From assembly GCA_938008665.1 (NCBI GenBank), contig CALLKA010000023.1, forward strand, positions 1 through 16,319: a stretch of 16,319 nt of DNA, read 5' to 3'. The notes under the pieces are model-generated. The model had not been told where the DNA came from. It ran no database searches and saw nothing but the letters and a program-made list of their open reading frames with translations. Shown here one piece after another: positions 1-8,691 of the stretch (the stretch's first letter is position 1; each line of letters opens with the position of its first letter). Both the position numbers and the translations under genes were made by a program. The DNA is from an uncultured Bacteroidota bacterium. Lineage in GTDB: Bacteria > Bacteroidota > Bacteroidia > Chitinophagales > Chitinophagaceae.

Positions 1-214
1 AGGTATTCGTCCAGGTGACAATGCTGAAAAAGCAATGATTGAATTAGTTGACTTCAACGAAATTTATGGCAATTCAATAGCAACTGCTACTGAACCAGCT
101 AAAAAAACACGTCGTAGTAAAGCAACTGCAGCGCCTAAAAAAGCCGCAGCTGAAGCAGAAGCACCTACAACTGAAGCACCTGCTGCTACAGATGAAGCAA
201 CACCTGCTGAATAA
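1..214 (+). CDS. rplQ: 50S ribosomal protein L17, C-terminal part (5' end outside window)
   Basis: Reading from base 2, the frame opens with GIRPGDNAEKAMIELVDFN and stops with TAA at 212-214. The RPGDxAExAxIELVDFN block is the conserved C-terminal end of bacterial ribosomal protein L17, a large-subunit protein near the exit tunnel. After this core comes an extension of about 50 residues: first basic (KKTRRSK, APKKAA), then acidic and rich in Ala, Glu, Thr and Pro, ending in ATPAE. Tails of this kind are known on L17 of Bacteroidota, while E. coli L17 ends near the core. L17 is normally the last gene of the rpoA operon, and the strong terminator just downstream agrees with that. The identification is secure; what the tail does is unknown. 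Confidence 0.93.
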   Translation, partial: GIRPGDNAEKAMIELVDFNEIYGNSIATATEPAKKTRRSKATAAPKKAAAEAEAPTTEAPAATDEATPAE

Positions 215-236
215 TGATCATAATTATTTGACATAT

Positions 237-266
237 AAGGCAAGACTTCAGTCTTGCCTTTTTTTT
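237..266 (+). terminator. Rho-independent terminator after rplQ
   Basis: A perfect 10-bp stem, AAGGCAAGAC (237-246) with GTCTTGCCTT (251-260), closes a 4-nt TTCA loop and runs straight into further T residues (261-266). It begins 22 nt after the L17 stop, so it should end the ribosomal-protein/rpoA transcript and separate it from carA. The remaining bases to carA (267-367) are AT-rich; I see no convincing TAnnTTTG promoter there. Confidence 0.92.
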
Positions 267-367
267 GCCTAAAATGGGCTTAAAATGAGGAATAAACAAT
301 ATGTTCAAAAGTTATTATGGAAAAGTAAAAAATTGTTTCTTTTTTTGCATAACAAAACACCAATACA

Positions 368-1462
368 ATGACTTCACAACCTGCAATTTTAGTTTTAGCT
401 GATGGTAATGTATTTCACGGTCAAGCTTTTGGTAAAATTGGTACAACGACTGGTGAGATTTGTTTTAATACAGGGATGACAGGCTACCAAGAGGTTTTTA
501 CGGACCCGAGTTACACGGGTCAAGTCATTATTATGAATAATGTACATGTTGGAAATTATGGTGTTAAATCAACGGATGTTGAAAGTAAATCTGTAAAAAT
601 TCATGGATTAATCGGACGCAACTTAGAAGAGAAGTATAGTCGTTTAATGGCAGATGGTAATTTGAATGAGTACTTAATTAATAATAATATTGTTTCCATT
701 GAAGGTTTAGATACTAGGGCGTTGGTAGCGCATGTACGTCAACAGGGTGCAATGAATTGTATTATCTCCTCTGATAATTTAGATGTGGCTGCTTTAAAAG
801 CACAATTAGCAAAAGTGCCTAGTATGGATGGGCTTGAATTAGCGAGTACGGTAAGTACCAAAGAAGTATATGAATTAGGAGATAAAAATTCAGCGATCAA
901 AGTTTCCGTTTTAGACTTTGGTGTGAAAGAACATATTTTACAATGCTTGGTGGAAAGAGGAGCACATGTAAGAGTGCATCCTGCTAAAACAGATTTTGCG
1001 ACCTTAAAGGCATTTAATCCTACAGGATATTTTTTATCCAATGGTCCTGGGGATCCAGCACCGATGGATTATGCAATCAAAACAATTAAGGAAGTGTTGA
1101 ATGAGAAAAAACCGGTTTTTGGTATTTGCTTAGGGCATCAATTATTAGCACTTGCAAATGATATTCCAACTTTCAAAATGCACCATGGTCACCGTGGGTT
1201 AAATCACCCAGTTAAAAATGTGATCACAGGCTTATGTGAAATCACTACGCAAAACCACGGGTTTGGTGTGGATCCAGAAGCAGTGCGCAAACATCCGAAT
1301 GTGACTATATCACATGTGAATTTAAATGATGATTCTATTGAAGGTATCAAGTTGAATGATCGTCCAGCATTTAGTGTGCAGTACCATCCGGAAGCGACAC
1401 CAGGTCCACATGATAGCAGGTATTTGTTTGATGATTTTGTATCTTTAATGAAGACTAATTAA
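368..1462 (+). CDS. carA: carbamoyl-phosphate synthase, small (glutaminase) subunit
   Basis: The 364-aa product hydrolyses glutamine and passes ammonia to the large subunit CarB, which makes carbamoyl phosphate for pyrimidine and arginine synthesis in the cytoplasm. The N-terminal CarA domain (about 1-170) has FNTGMTGYQE and DPSYTGQ. The C-terminal class I glutamine amidotransferase domain (about 176-360) has the nucleophile Cys254 in GICLGHQ, the oxyanion-loop NGPGDP, GHRGLNHPV, and the catalytic His340/Glu342 in QYHPEATPGPHDS. Length is close to the usual 360-390. The ATG at 368 is the only sensible start and starts the conserved N-terminus without excess; no Shine-Dalgarno site is seen. 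carB is not next to it: aroQ follows after 70 nt, so the two subunits must be coordinated from separate loci. Confidence 0.97.
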   Translation: MTSQPAILVLADGNVFHGQAFGKIGTTTGEICFNTGMTGYQEVFTDPSYTGQVIIMNNVHVGNYGVKSTDVESKSVKIHGLIGRNLEEKYSRLMADGNLNEYLINNNIVSIEGLDTRALVAHVRQQGAMNCIISSDNLDVAALKAQLAKVPSMDGLELASTVSTKEVYELGDKNSAIKVSVLDFGVKEHILQCLVERGAHVRVHPAKTDFATLKAFNPTGYFLSNGPGDPAPMDYAIKTIKEVLNEKKPVFGICLGHQLLALANDIPTFKMHHGHRGLNHPVKNVITGLCEITTQNHGFGVDPEAVRKHPNVTISHVNLNDDSIEGIKLNDRPAFSVQYHPEATPGPHDSRYLFDDFVSLMKTN

Positions 1463-1532
1463 TCTTGCAACCATAAAAGGATAATCGATACACAATTTAT
1501 CTTTTCTATTTTAAGTATTTCAATTTGTAACT

Positions 1533-1964
1533 ATGCCAAATATTACGATCATCAACGGGCCTAATTTAAATTTATTAGGAATGCGTGAGCCAGGTGTTTA
1601 TGGCAATGAAACTTTTGATGATTTTTTTGCGCAGTTAAAAAAAGATTTTCCGCAAGTCAACTTCACTTATTTTCAATCGAATGTGGAAGGGGAGTTGGTG
1701 AATGCGATTCAACAATTCGGGTTTAACCAAGATGGGATTATATTAAATCCTGCGGCCTATACCCATACTTCTGTTGCCATTGGCGATGCTGTAGCTGCAA
1801 TTAAAACACCTGTGATTGAAGTACATATTAGTAATGTACATGCTAGGGAGGACTTCAGAAAAATTTCCCATGTATCTGCAAAGTCAGTAGGTTCCATTGT
1901 TGGCTTGGGATTAAAAGGATACGCGTTAGCTACGGAATGGTTTGTAGCGAATGCAAATAAATAA
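1533..1964 (+). CDS. aroQ: 3-dehydroquinate dehydratase, type II
   Basis: The 143-aa protein catalyses the third step of the shikimate pathway, 3-dehydroquinate to 3-dehydroshikimate, as a cytoplasmic dodecamer in the known type II family. It is full length (family about 140-150). Signature blocks are NGPNLNLLG (8-16); the lid Arg18 and catalytic Tyr23 in MREPGVYG; FQSNVEGELV (47-56); NPAAYTHTS (72-80) with Asn72 and His78; and EVHISNVHARE (96-106) with His98 and Arg105. The more usual NPGAYTHTS has Gly where this protein has Ala74, a mild change. It lies 70 nt after carA in the same direction and could be cotranscribed, although the two pathways differ. It converges on tamB with only 18 bp between stops. 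Confidence 0.97.
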   Translation: MPNITIINGPNLNLLGMREPGVYGNETFDDFFAQLKKDFPQVNFTYFQSNVEGELVNAIQQFGFNQDGIILNPAAYTHTSVAIGDAVAAIKTPVIEVHISNVHAREDFRKISHVSAKSVGSIVGLGLKGYALATEWFVANANK

Positions 1965-1965
1965 C

Positions 1966-1991
1966 TTCTTTTTGTTGCAGAACTAAAAGAA
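1966..1991. terminator. Weak AT-rich hairpin in the aroQ/tamB convergent gap, possible two-way terminator
   Basis: TTCTTTT (1966-1972), a T-T mismatch, and GTT (74-76) pair with AAC (1981-1983), and AAAAGAA (1985-1991) around a GCAG loop: 10 pairs with one internal mismatch. It fills the whole gap and overlaps the last codons of tamB. A-runs and T-runs flank it, but the stem is A/T rich, so termination strength is doubtful. It may simply reflect the codons of the Phe-rich tamB end. Confidence 0.3.
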
Positions 1992-4900
1992 AAATCGCTC
2001 AAAATCTTTTCGGTAGGAGATACTTACCCCTTGTCGATTACGACGGCCCAAACTACTTCCATTAATATCAAGGCTATTTCTATTAAATACAATCGCTCTT
2101 AGTTTACGATCCCTGGTTAATATAAATTCAATGTTTAAATCAGGCAGCCATTGTAAATTATCATTTTGAATATTAGTGCTGCTGCGAACATTAAAATCTA
2201 AGTCGCCGCCCACGTTAATGATAACTTTGTCATTTAAAAAGCTTCTACCCAATTTTAAATTTACTCTTTGACGATCAATCTTATTTGCGTTAATAGCGAT
2301 ACCCGATCCGGTAGGGTCTAGTAAATTTCCACTATTATAAACCGATGATCCAATATCAAATCGCAAACTATTATCGCCGGTTACTTTTTTCAATAAATTC
2401 GTCACTGATTTATTGACTTCTTTGGTCAATAATTGTGATATGGTATTGATACCAATGGAGGTCATACTATAGGCGTTATTGCTATTGCCTGTACTAAATC
2501 CAACGGGCGCGAATGAGTTAAATACAATTAAGAACGAAACCTGCTTTAAAATTTCATTTTCGTCTCTTTCTAATCTTGTGATAAATTGAGAAAATTCATT
2601 ATCGGAGCTAATTGGATTGCCTTGTGGAAAGGCGATGCTAAATTTAATATTCGGCTGGAATAGTTTGTTTCTTAATGCAGCAATCACATACACACTTCCG
2701 CGATACGATTTTACTGCGTTGCTAAAATTAGCGCTACCCACCAACTCATTTAAACTAATACGATCAGCAGTGTAACGTGCATCCACATGAATTTCGGCGT
2801 CGTATGGATTGCCGTTCCATTCTATATAATTTCCTATTTCAGGAATCAATTCAAATGGCTTTTTAATAAAAGACTGAAAGTTGAAGTCGTAATTTCCCGA
2901 TTCAATATTGTATTTACCTCTAATGCTTAAGGGTTCAATATTGCCCGCTCTAATTTTCAATCGACCATTTCCCTTCGCCTTGATGATATCGCCCGTTAAT
3001 TCGTCTAAAATCACATCTATTTTGGTTTTATTGTTGGCCGATAGGTCTAAGTCCACCAATAAATTGTAGGTTGGGATATCTGCGCTTTTTACAGCAGTTT
3101 TCCCGTATTTTTTAAACAATATAAAGTCATTGCTGCCACCTTCCTTGCTGGTTGTATTTGGAATATATAAATGAGAGCTGTCATTCACATCCGCATTAAT
3201 GGTCATCTTAATGTTTTCCTCTGGGCCTTTAATGGTCATAGCTGCTTTTCCAACTGCGTTACCATAAAAATAAATGTTGTCAGCGGAACCCATACTTAGC
3301 AATTCAATTTTAGGGCTACTCATTTCAAGGTCATAGGTCAAATGTTTAAAACCCTCATTTAGTATTTTGCCTTTAAATAAAGCCTTGCGATTTAATTGAT
3401 CAGTTAGTTGGATATTGCCAAAATCCATTCCTTCCTTTGTAAATTGAATGGTCGCCTCTTTTATAAAGTAGCGTACCTTAGTATAATCCACTTTTAATGA
3501 GGCATCTTGAATGGTAGCAGAACCAAGTAAAACAGGGTTTTCAATCCGTCCGCCAAAATGAATTTTTCCATCTGCTTTTCCATCTAAGTTGGTGAGTACG
3601 CCGCCGATGAATTGTTCTACTAAGCTAAATTTAGAGTGGTTTAAATACAAGGTGGCATCTAGTGGGTTAGCACTGTCCTTGGTGTTATAAGTTCCTTCTG
3701 CTGATAAATTATACGCTTTATTGGGTATGTCAAAAGAAAAAGGAACAATGCCCGTTTTATTATTGTAGGATGCATTTAAATTAGTCATACCAACCACTTC
3801 ATTGTTAAAGCTAAATTGATCAATGTTGATATCCGAACTGAGCTCAAAATTATCCAATACATTTTTTAAATAAACGGTGCCATTGGTAACGCCTTCCAAT
3901 TGCGGGTATCGGAAAAATAGTTTTGTGATGTCGCCTAAAATAATATCATTGAGTTCTAGTTGCAAATTATTACCCTTTGCACTTGTTAATAATAGTTCCT
4001 GTATTCCTTGTGAAAATTTTACGCCTTTAGCAAAGACATTATTTTTTCTAAGTGAAATTTCTCCACCATTATTAATATCCCATCTTTTTTGATTTAATAA
4101 AAAATAGGAGGGTTTCCACTTTATAGCTAAGCCATCGGAATAAGTGTTTACAGTACCGGCTAAATTAATATTCTGTAATGCATTATTGCTTGTTGCAGTA
4201 ATTTGAATGTTGGATTTGTCATTCTTTGTATGAATATTGATTATTGGGTCAACAAAGCTAAAGCTGTCCGTAATTTGATAGCTATTCGCTTTTACAAGTA
4301 AATAAAGTGAATCCTTATTTCCATTTCCTGTAAATACACCACCTTTAAATGCCATATCCTGCCATTGTACAAATGGAACTGTGGCATTAAATTTTAGCGT
4401 TTTACTGTCTGTATTTATCGCACCTTTTAAATTTAGATTATTAAACCCAGAGAAGGAGCTATTAAAAATGCGAATAAATGGCTCGATGTAATTCGTTTTA
4501 ATTTGAATATCAAATAATTGGTTAGCCGGGGTGTTAGATGGGGCAGGAATGTAGCTCGGCAAATAGCGTTGCATAAAAAACTGTATACTCGCAGGTAAAT
4601 GGGAGATATTGAATTTGCCTGATATGTTCGCATTGATATCATCACTTGCTAATCGTAAATATTTAATTCCCTTTTCAATAGTTGAATTCAAGGTGATTGA
4701 ATCAAAACGCACAACCGATTGTTCCCCTTTTAATTGACCATTGTAAAATTTAGCATAACCCATAAAGTTATCAATGCTGTCTCCGTCAAAATTAATGTCC
4801 AGCAATCCAGTCAGTTGAATTTTATTTTTTGAAAAACCCAATTCCATTAAATTGGTATTTTGCAAATCGCCCACGGCATTTATCTTAGGCTTAGATTGGT

Positions 4901-6668
4901 TAAAGTCAACCTCAATATTACTGATAAAATTTATATTGGGGTCCTTAATGCGCAAGCTACCATTATAAGCACCTTTTTGAATATCCCCATTAGTCGTGAT
5001 ATTGGTATAATTATAATTGTTCCATGCAATGGAGTCAATATTGCCTTGTATATTAGTTTTTTGTTTGCCTAGGTCAAAGGAGCTGCCTTTAATTTTACCG
5101 TTAAAATTTAATAACCCTAATGAGTTTATGTCAAGTAGTTTACCTGCATTAAAATGACTCGTTTTTAACATTCCCTCATAACTAGGTTCTTTATTCAATG
5201 GGAATTGCAATCGTATCTCTGTATTCGCATAGCCTAAGTCGGTATTAAATTCCCCCTTGGTAATAAAATCGTAAACAGTACCCTTGAAATTTCCAGCAAA
5301 TAAAATAGTACCTAATTTTTCAAATTTTATATCTTTAATATTTTTTAATGTAGGAAGCCAGTTGGATAAATCCTTATAATTTGTATTTGCATTTACATTG
5401 CTAAAATCAATCAATGTATTTCTTATACTAGGCAATCCTTTCATGCTAAAGCTGCCTATGATAGTTGAGTTGTTGTAAGTAGCATTTAAATCCTTGCTCT
5501 CAAAATCAGCCACAGTACCATTAAAATGGAAACTCAGTTTAACTTTTTGATCAATATTATTTAAAGTGGGTGTGAAGTAGGCAATATCTTTAATAGCGAT
5601 CAACGAATTTTCGAAATGCGCTTTCATATTTACATTTTGCATGTAATTATTAAAATCTTTTTTAAAGCTTTTGTATTGCATTGCATAATAAGGTCCAATA
5701 ATGCTATTGTTCGTTTTCAATGACAATTGTGCAAATTCCATTAATTGGGACGTCAACTTAAATTGGGTGCTTAATTTTTTAATTTCAATACCGGATCTTT
5801 CCTTAACGCTTAAATTAACTTTTGCAGTGAGGGTATCTTTGGATAATATTGCGTTATAAATTTTTGCATTTAAGTCGTGCATACGAATATGCGCGCCATC
5901 AAAATAGGGTAGCGGTTTTTCGAAGCCATATTCAATTGAAAACTTTCCGTTGATCACTTGAATTTCGTTAGCTACTATATTTAAATCATTGGGGTTTAAT
6001 TGGGCAGGGTTGGCATTAAGTTGATTGGTGTCCTTTTGAACAATCGTATTTTTTCCTTCATAGGAGTGAAGGTGAATAAATGGCTTATTGACGATCAATT
6101 GATCAATAACAATTTGCTTATTTGATTTATTAAATAACTTGATGTTTAACAATAGATTTTTTGCTGCTAATTCTGTTTTTTCACCATCCCATTGGTCATC
6201 TAAAATAAAACGGAAATCACTTAAATCAATTTTCTTAATATCTAAACTGGTTGATTTTTGATTGGAGCTGTCTTTATTTAAGTAGTCCAATAAAAACTGA
6301 TAGTTCCATTTTGGGGTGCTTCTATTTAAATAAATCCGAGTTCCTTCTAAGCCAATATATCGAACAACAGGCGCTGATGTAGAAAAATATAAGTCGGTCA
6401 ATCGAAGCTTGCCTATTTTCGAGAAAACTAAAGTGTCGTTTTTTTCATCTTTGATTAGAATATCTTCAAGGTCCAATCTGTTAAATAGGGAAAACCCAAC
6501 ATGTCCAATTTTAACTTCCGTTCCAATGGATTTTGAAAAACTACTAGCTACGCGGGTAATCAATTTATTTTGTACCCAAGGGATCAATAATAATAAATAG
6601 CAAAATAGGAGTAGTCCTACCACTGTAGCAATCACAATTCTCAGTATGGTAAGCTTGTTTTTTAGCAA
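1983..6668 (-). CDS. tamB: TamB-family envelope protein (translocation/assembly module, DUF490)
   Basis: A 1561-residue protein with one N-terminal membrane anchor (about 8-30), then a very long Asn/Lys/Ile-rich stretch of short beta strands (AsmA/TamB-like beta-taco fold) and the TamB C-terminal domain at about 1110-1550. Clear Bacteroidota TamB signatures are GGRIENPVLLGSATI (near 1035), NIYFYGNAVGKAAMTIKGP (near 1135), RDENEILKQVSFLIVFNSF (near 1370), and an end with FILTRDRKLRAIVFNR, GRRNRQGVSISYRKDF and final FFF. Family members bridge inner and outer membranes and act with BamA/TamA proteins in outer-membrane protein insertion or lipid transport; no partner gene is in the window. The only workable start is TTG at 6666-6668: no ATG or GTG lies between it and the upstream stop, and later starts would cut the anchor. 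The gene follows ggt by 51 nt and is probably cotranscribed with it. Confidence 0.9.
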   Translation of the reverse strand: MLKNKLTILRIVIATVVGLLLFCYLLLLIPWVQNKLITRVASSFSKSIGTEVKIGHVGFSLFNRLDLEDILIKDEKNDTLVFSKIGKLRLTDLYFSTSAPVVRYIGLEGTRIYLNRSTPKWNYQFLLDYLNKDSSNQKSTSLDIKKIDLSDFRFILDDQWDGEKTELAAKNLLLNIKLFNKSNKQIVIDQLIVNKPFIHLHSYEGKNTIVQKDTNQLNANPAQLNPNDLNIVANEIQVINGKFSIEYGFEKPLPYFDGAHIRMHDLNAKIYNAILSKDTLTAKVNLSVKERSGIEIKKLSTQFKLTSQLMEFAQLSLKTNNSIIGPYYAMQYKSFKKDFNNYMQNVNMKAHFENSLIAIKDIAYFTPTLNNIDQKVKLSFHFNGTVADFESKDLNATYNNSTIIGSFSMKGLPSIRNTLIDFSNVNANTNYKDLSNWLPTLKNIKDIKFEKLGTILFAGNFKGTVYDFITKGEFNTDLGYANTEIRLQFPLNKEPSYEGMLKTSHFNAGKLLDINSLGLLNFNGKIKGSSFDLGKQKTNIQGNIDSIAWNNYNYTNITTNGDIQKGAYNGSLRIKDPNINFISNIEVDFNQSKPKINAVGDLQNTNLMELGFSKNKIQLTGLLDINFDGDSIDNFMGYAKFYNGQLKGEQSVVRFDSITLNSTIEKGIKYLRLASDDINANISGKFNISHLPASIQFFMQRYLPSYIPAPSNTPANQLFDIQIKTNYIEPFIRIFNSSFSGFNNLNLKGAINTDSKTLKFNATVPFVQWQDMAFKGGVFTGNGNKDSLYLLVKANSYQITDSFSFVDPIINIHTKNDKSNIQITATSNNALQNINLAGTVNTYSDGLAIKWKPSYFLLNQKRWDINNGGEISLRKNNVFAKGVKFSQGIQELLLTSAKGNNLQLELNDIILGDITKLFFRYPQLEGVTNGTVYLKNVLDNFELSSDINIDQFSFNNEVVGMTNLNASYNNKTGIVPFSFDIPNKAYNLSAEGTYNTKDSANPLDATLYLNHSKFSLVEQFIGGVLTNLDGKADGKIHFGGRIENPVLLGSATIQDASLKVDYTKVRYFIKEATIQFTKEGMDFGNIQLTDQLNRKALFKGKILNEGFKHLTYDLEMSSPKIELLSMGSADNIYFYGNAVGKAAMTIKGPEENIKMTINADVNDSSHLYIPNTTSKEGGSNDFILFKKYGKTAVKSADIPTYNLLVDLDLSANNKTKIDVILDELTGDIIKAKGNGRLKIRAGNIEPLSIRGKYNIESGNYDFNFQSFIKKPFELIPEIGNYIEWNGNPYDAEIHVDARYTADRISLNELVGSANFSNAVKSYRGSVYVIAALRNKLFQPNIKFSIAFPQGNPISSDNEFSQFITRLERDENEILKQVSFLIVFNSFAPVGFSTGNSNNAYSMTSIGINTISQLLTKEVNKSVTNLLKKVTGDNSLRFDIGSSVYNSGNLLDPTGSGIAINANKIDRQRVNLKLGRSFLNDKVIINVGGDLDFNVRSSTNIQNDNLQWLPDLNIEFILTRDRKLRAIVFNRNSLDINGSSLGRRNRQGVSISYRKDFERFFF

Positions 6669-6719
6669 AAAATGGATTTTTGTAAAAATACTAATTAAAC
6701 CGGTATAATGTACTGATCC

Positions 6720-8459
6720 CTAATACCCTGCGACGCTATCATCCCCTCTTTTATCGCCTGCTGCTTCAATTTTACCATCTGGCAATATTCGGATACCATC
6801 CATGCGACCAAAATACCCTCTTTGGCTCAGTTTATACCCTTGATTTTTCAAGGCTTGGATGGTAGCATTGGGGAAATCGGCTTCCACTTGTATTTGATCA
6901 GGCAACCATTGATGATGAAAACGAGATGCATCGATGGATTGTTTTAAAGTCATTTTAAAATCTATCAAATTGATGAGGCCTTCATAAATCTGATTCGGTA
7001 TAGTGGTGCCACCGGGGCTACCAATGGTTAAATAAGCTTTATTATTTACAGTCACTAAGGTGGGTGTCATGGAACTTAACATTCTTTTTCCTGGAACAAT
7101 GGCATTGGCTTCTCCTCCGAGTGCACCATACATATTGGGTACACCTGGTTTTGCACTAAAGTCATCCATTTCATTATTTAAAATAAATCCAGCACCTGCA
7201 ACCACAGTTTTATTTCCATAAGAATCATTTAATGTGGTGGTAATGGCTACCATATTTCCATCATTATCTATGACACTATAATGGGTGGTTTGTTCGCTTT
7301 CTTTCACTTGTCCTGCGCTGGTATTTTTGCTATTACCAGCAACGCCAGGTGTATAATCTTGCATTCTTTGTTTGGCATAAGCGTCACTGATTAAGGTGCT
7401 TGTAGGTACTTTCCAAAAATCAGGATCGCCCATATGTTCAGCACGGTCGGCGTAAGCACGTCTTTGTGATTCCACCATCAATGCAACCGCAGCAGGCGAT
7501 TGATATCCCATGGAAGCGATATCAAATGGGGCAATCATTTTCATCATTTGCGCAATTAATATGCCACCACTCGAAGGCGGTGCAAAACTAATGATATGAT
7601 GATTTTTATAATCAAACTCAATAGGTACTCTTTTTTTAGTTTGGTAATTTTTTAAATCATCTTTTGAAATAATACCTGCACCGCTGGCCATTTCCTTGAC
7701 AATCAAATCAGCAGTGATTCCTTCATAAAAACCGGCCAATCCATTTTGTTGAATGCGTCTTAAAGTGGCCGCTAATTCAGGTTGAAAAATGGTATCCCCC
7801 TTCATCCATTTTGTTTTTCTTGTGTATGCAGATGGTGCACTACTTAATTTTATTAATGTTCCCTTTACGCTGTTTAAACTACTAGCTTCTTTTTCAGTTA
7901 AAGCATGTCCATACTCGGCTAATTCAATTGCGGGCTCAATAAGTTGTGCCATGGGAAGTTTTGCGTATGCATGTGCATTAAACATACCTGATACACTTCC
8001 TGGTATGCCGGAAGCCAATGGGCCTTCTAATGATTTTGAACTTATAGGATTTCCTTTTTCGTCCAAATACATATCTCTATTTGCTTTTGCTGGTGCTGCT
8101 TCTCTAAAGTCAAGTCCAATTAATTTACCATTATTGGTTCTTGCCAACAAAAAACCACCGCCGCCAATATTACCTGCGGACGGATGTACAACTGCCAAGG
8201 CAAAATGAACCGCAATGGCAGCATCAAATGCATTCCCGCCATCTTGCATGATAGCGGCACCAACCATACTTGCTAATGGATGTGCCGAAGTTACTGCAGC
8301 ATGCTTGAATAATTTTTCCTTGGTGATTTCAAATTGATATGGGTTAATACCGGTATGTGTTTTAAAGAAAATCTGTGCTTTTACATGATTAAAATTTGTA
8401 AAAAATAGCGTACAAATAATAAAGCGTTTTAAATGGTTCATTGGTATTTTACTTAACAT
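6720..8459 (-). CDS. ggt: gamma-glutamyltransferase / glutathione hydrolase precursor
   Basis: The 579-aa protein (E. coli GGT is 580) cleaves gamma-glutamyl bonds of glutathione and related peptides and can transfer the glutamyl group; it is exported. A signal peptide is visible, with a hydrophobic FIICTLFF core and likely cleavage after Ala28 (VKA-Q). It is an Ntn-hydrolase that cuts itself before Thr391, the first Thr of TTHYSVID, to give large and small subunits. Other expected residues are present: Arg119 in DFREAAP, Asp433 in NNEMDDFSAKPG, Ser462-Ser463 in MLSSMTPT, and the glycine pair in IGSPGGTTI. Two ATGs are possible, at 8457-8459 and at 8439-8441; the second (MNHLKRF) gives a more typical signal peptide. 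It is upstream of tamB in the same frame and direction. Confidence 0.96.
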   Translation of the reverse strand: MLSKIPMNHLKRFIICTLFFTNFNHVKAQIFFKTHTGINPYQFEITKEKLFKHAAVTSAHPLASMVGAAIMQDGGNAFDAAIAVHFALAVVHPSAGNIGGGGFLLARTNNGKLIGLDFREAAPAKANRDMYLDEKGNPISSKSLEGPLASGIPGSVSGMFNAHAYAKLPMAQLIEPAIELAEYGHALTEKEASSLNSVKGTLIKLSSAPSAYTRKTKWMKGDTIFQPELAATLRRIQQNGLAGFYEGITADLIVKEMASGAGIISKDDLKNYQTKKRVPIEFDYKNHHIISFAPPSSGGILIAQMMKMIAPFDIASMGYQSPAAVALMVESQRRAYADRAEHMGDPDFWKVPTSTLISDAYAKQRMQDYTPGVAGNSKNTSAGQVKESEQTTHYSVIDNDGNMVAITTTLNDSYGNKTVVAGAGFILNNEMDDFSAKPGVPNMYGALGGEANAIVPGKRMLSSMTPTLVTVNNKAYLTIGSPGGTTIPNQIYEGLINLIDFKMTLKQSIDASRFHHQWLPDQIQVEADFPNATIQALKNQGYKLSQRGYFGRMDGIRILPDGKIEAAGDKRGDDSVAGY

Positions 8460-8691
8460 ATCGTATAATTATTGCAACAATTTACTACTATTTAATTATT
8501 CTTCAAAAATGATGGGGCTGTTGTGTAAAACTACTTGTTTTATAACCCGATAAAAACCCAAACTTCTCGTATTTTAGTAGCATCGTAATTGGGTGTATTT
8601 TCAGGCAGGAACAATGTATTAATAATGTGTATATGTTTCACTAGCTTGGAAGATACCATTAAAGAACTTATTATAAATTAACTCTAAATAA
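8460..8691. promoter_or_regulatory. Divergent intergenic region between ggt and the LmbE gene
   Basis: This 232-bp AT-rich spacer must hold the promoters of both divergent genes. On the plus strand TATGTTTC (about 8632-8639) resembles the Bacteroidota -7 element TAnnTTTG in all but the last base, but I see no TTG at the right distance upstream, so I do not call it a promoter. No RNA gene, riboswitch, terminator or credible small ORF is visible. Confidence 0.45.

Noticed and set aside
301..400. Short ATG frame (about 33 codons) starting at 301 upstream of carA
   Set aside because: Overlaps the carA start in another frame, has no recognisable pattern and no start signal; a leader peptide cannot be supported.
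739..1041. 100-codon minus-strand frame within carA
   Set aside because: Antisense shadow of the conserved carA coding region; Cys/Ser-rich random-looking product.
4433..4645. Small open frames within tamB, both strands
   Set aside because: The 1561-codon tamB frame is uninterrupted and has family motifs; these are shadow frames.
7789..8208. 139-codon open frame on the plus strand inside ggt
   Set aside because: It lies wholly antisense to a gene with complete catalytic motifs, has no family resemblance, and its composition follows from the ggt codons.
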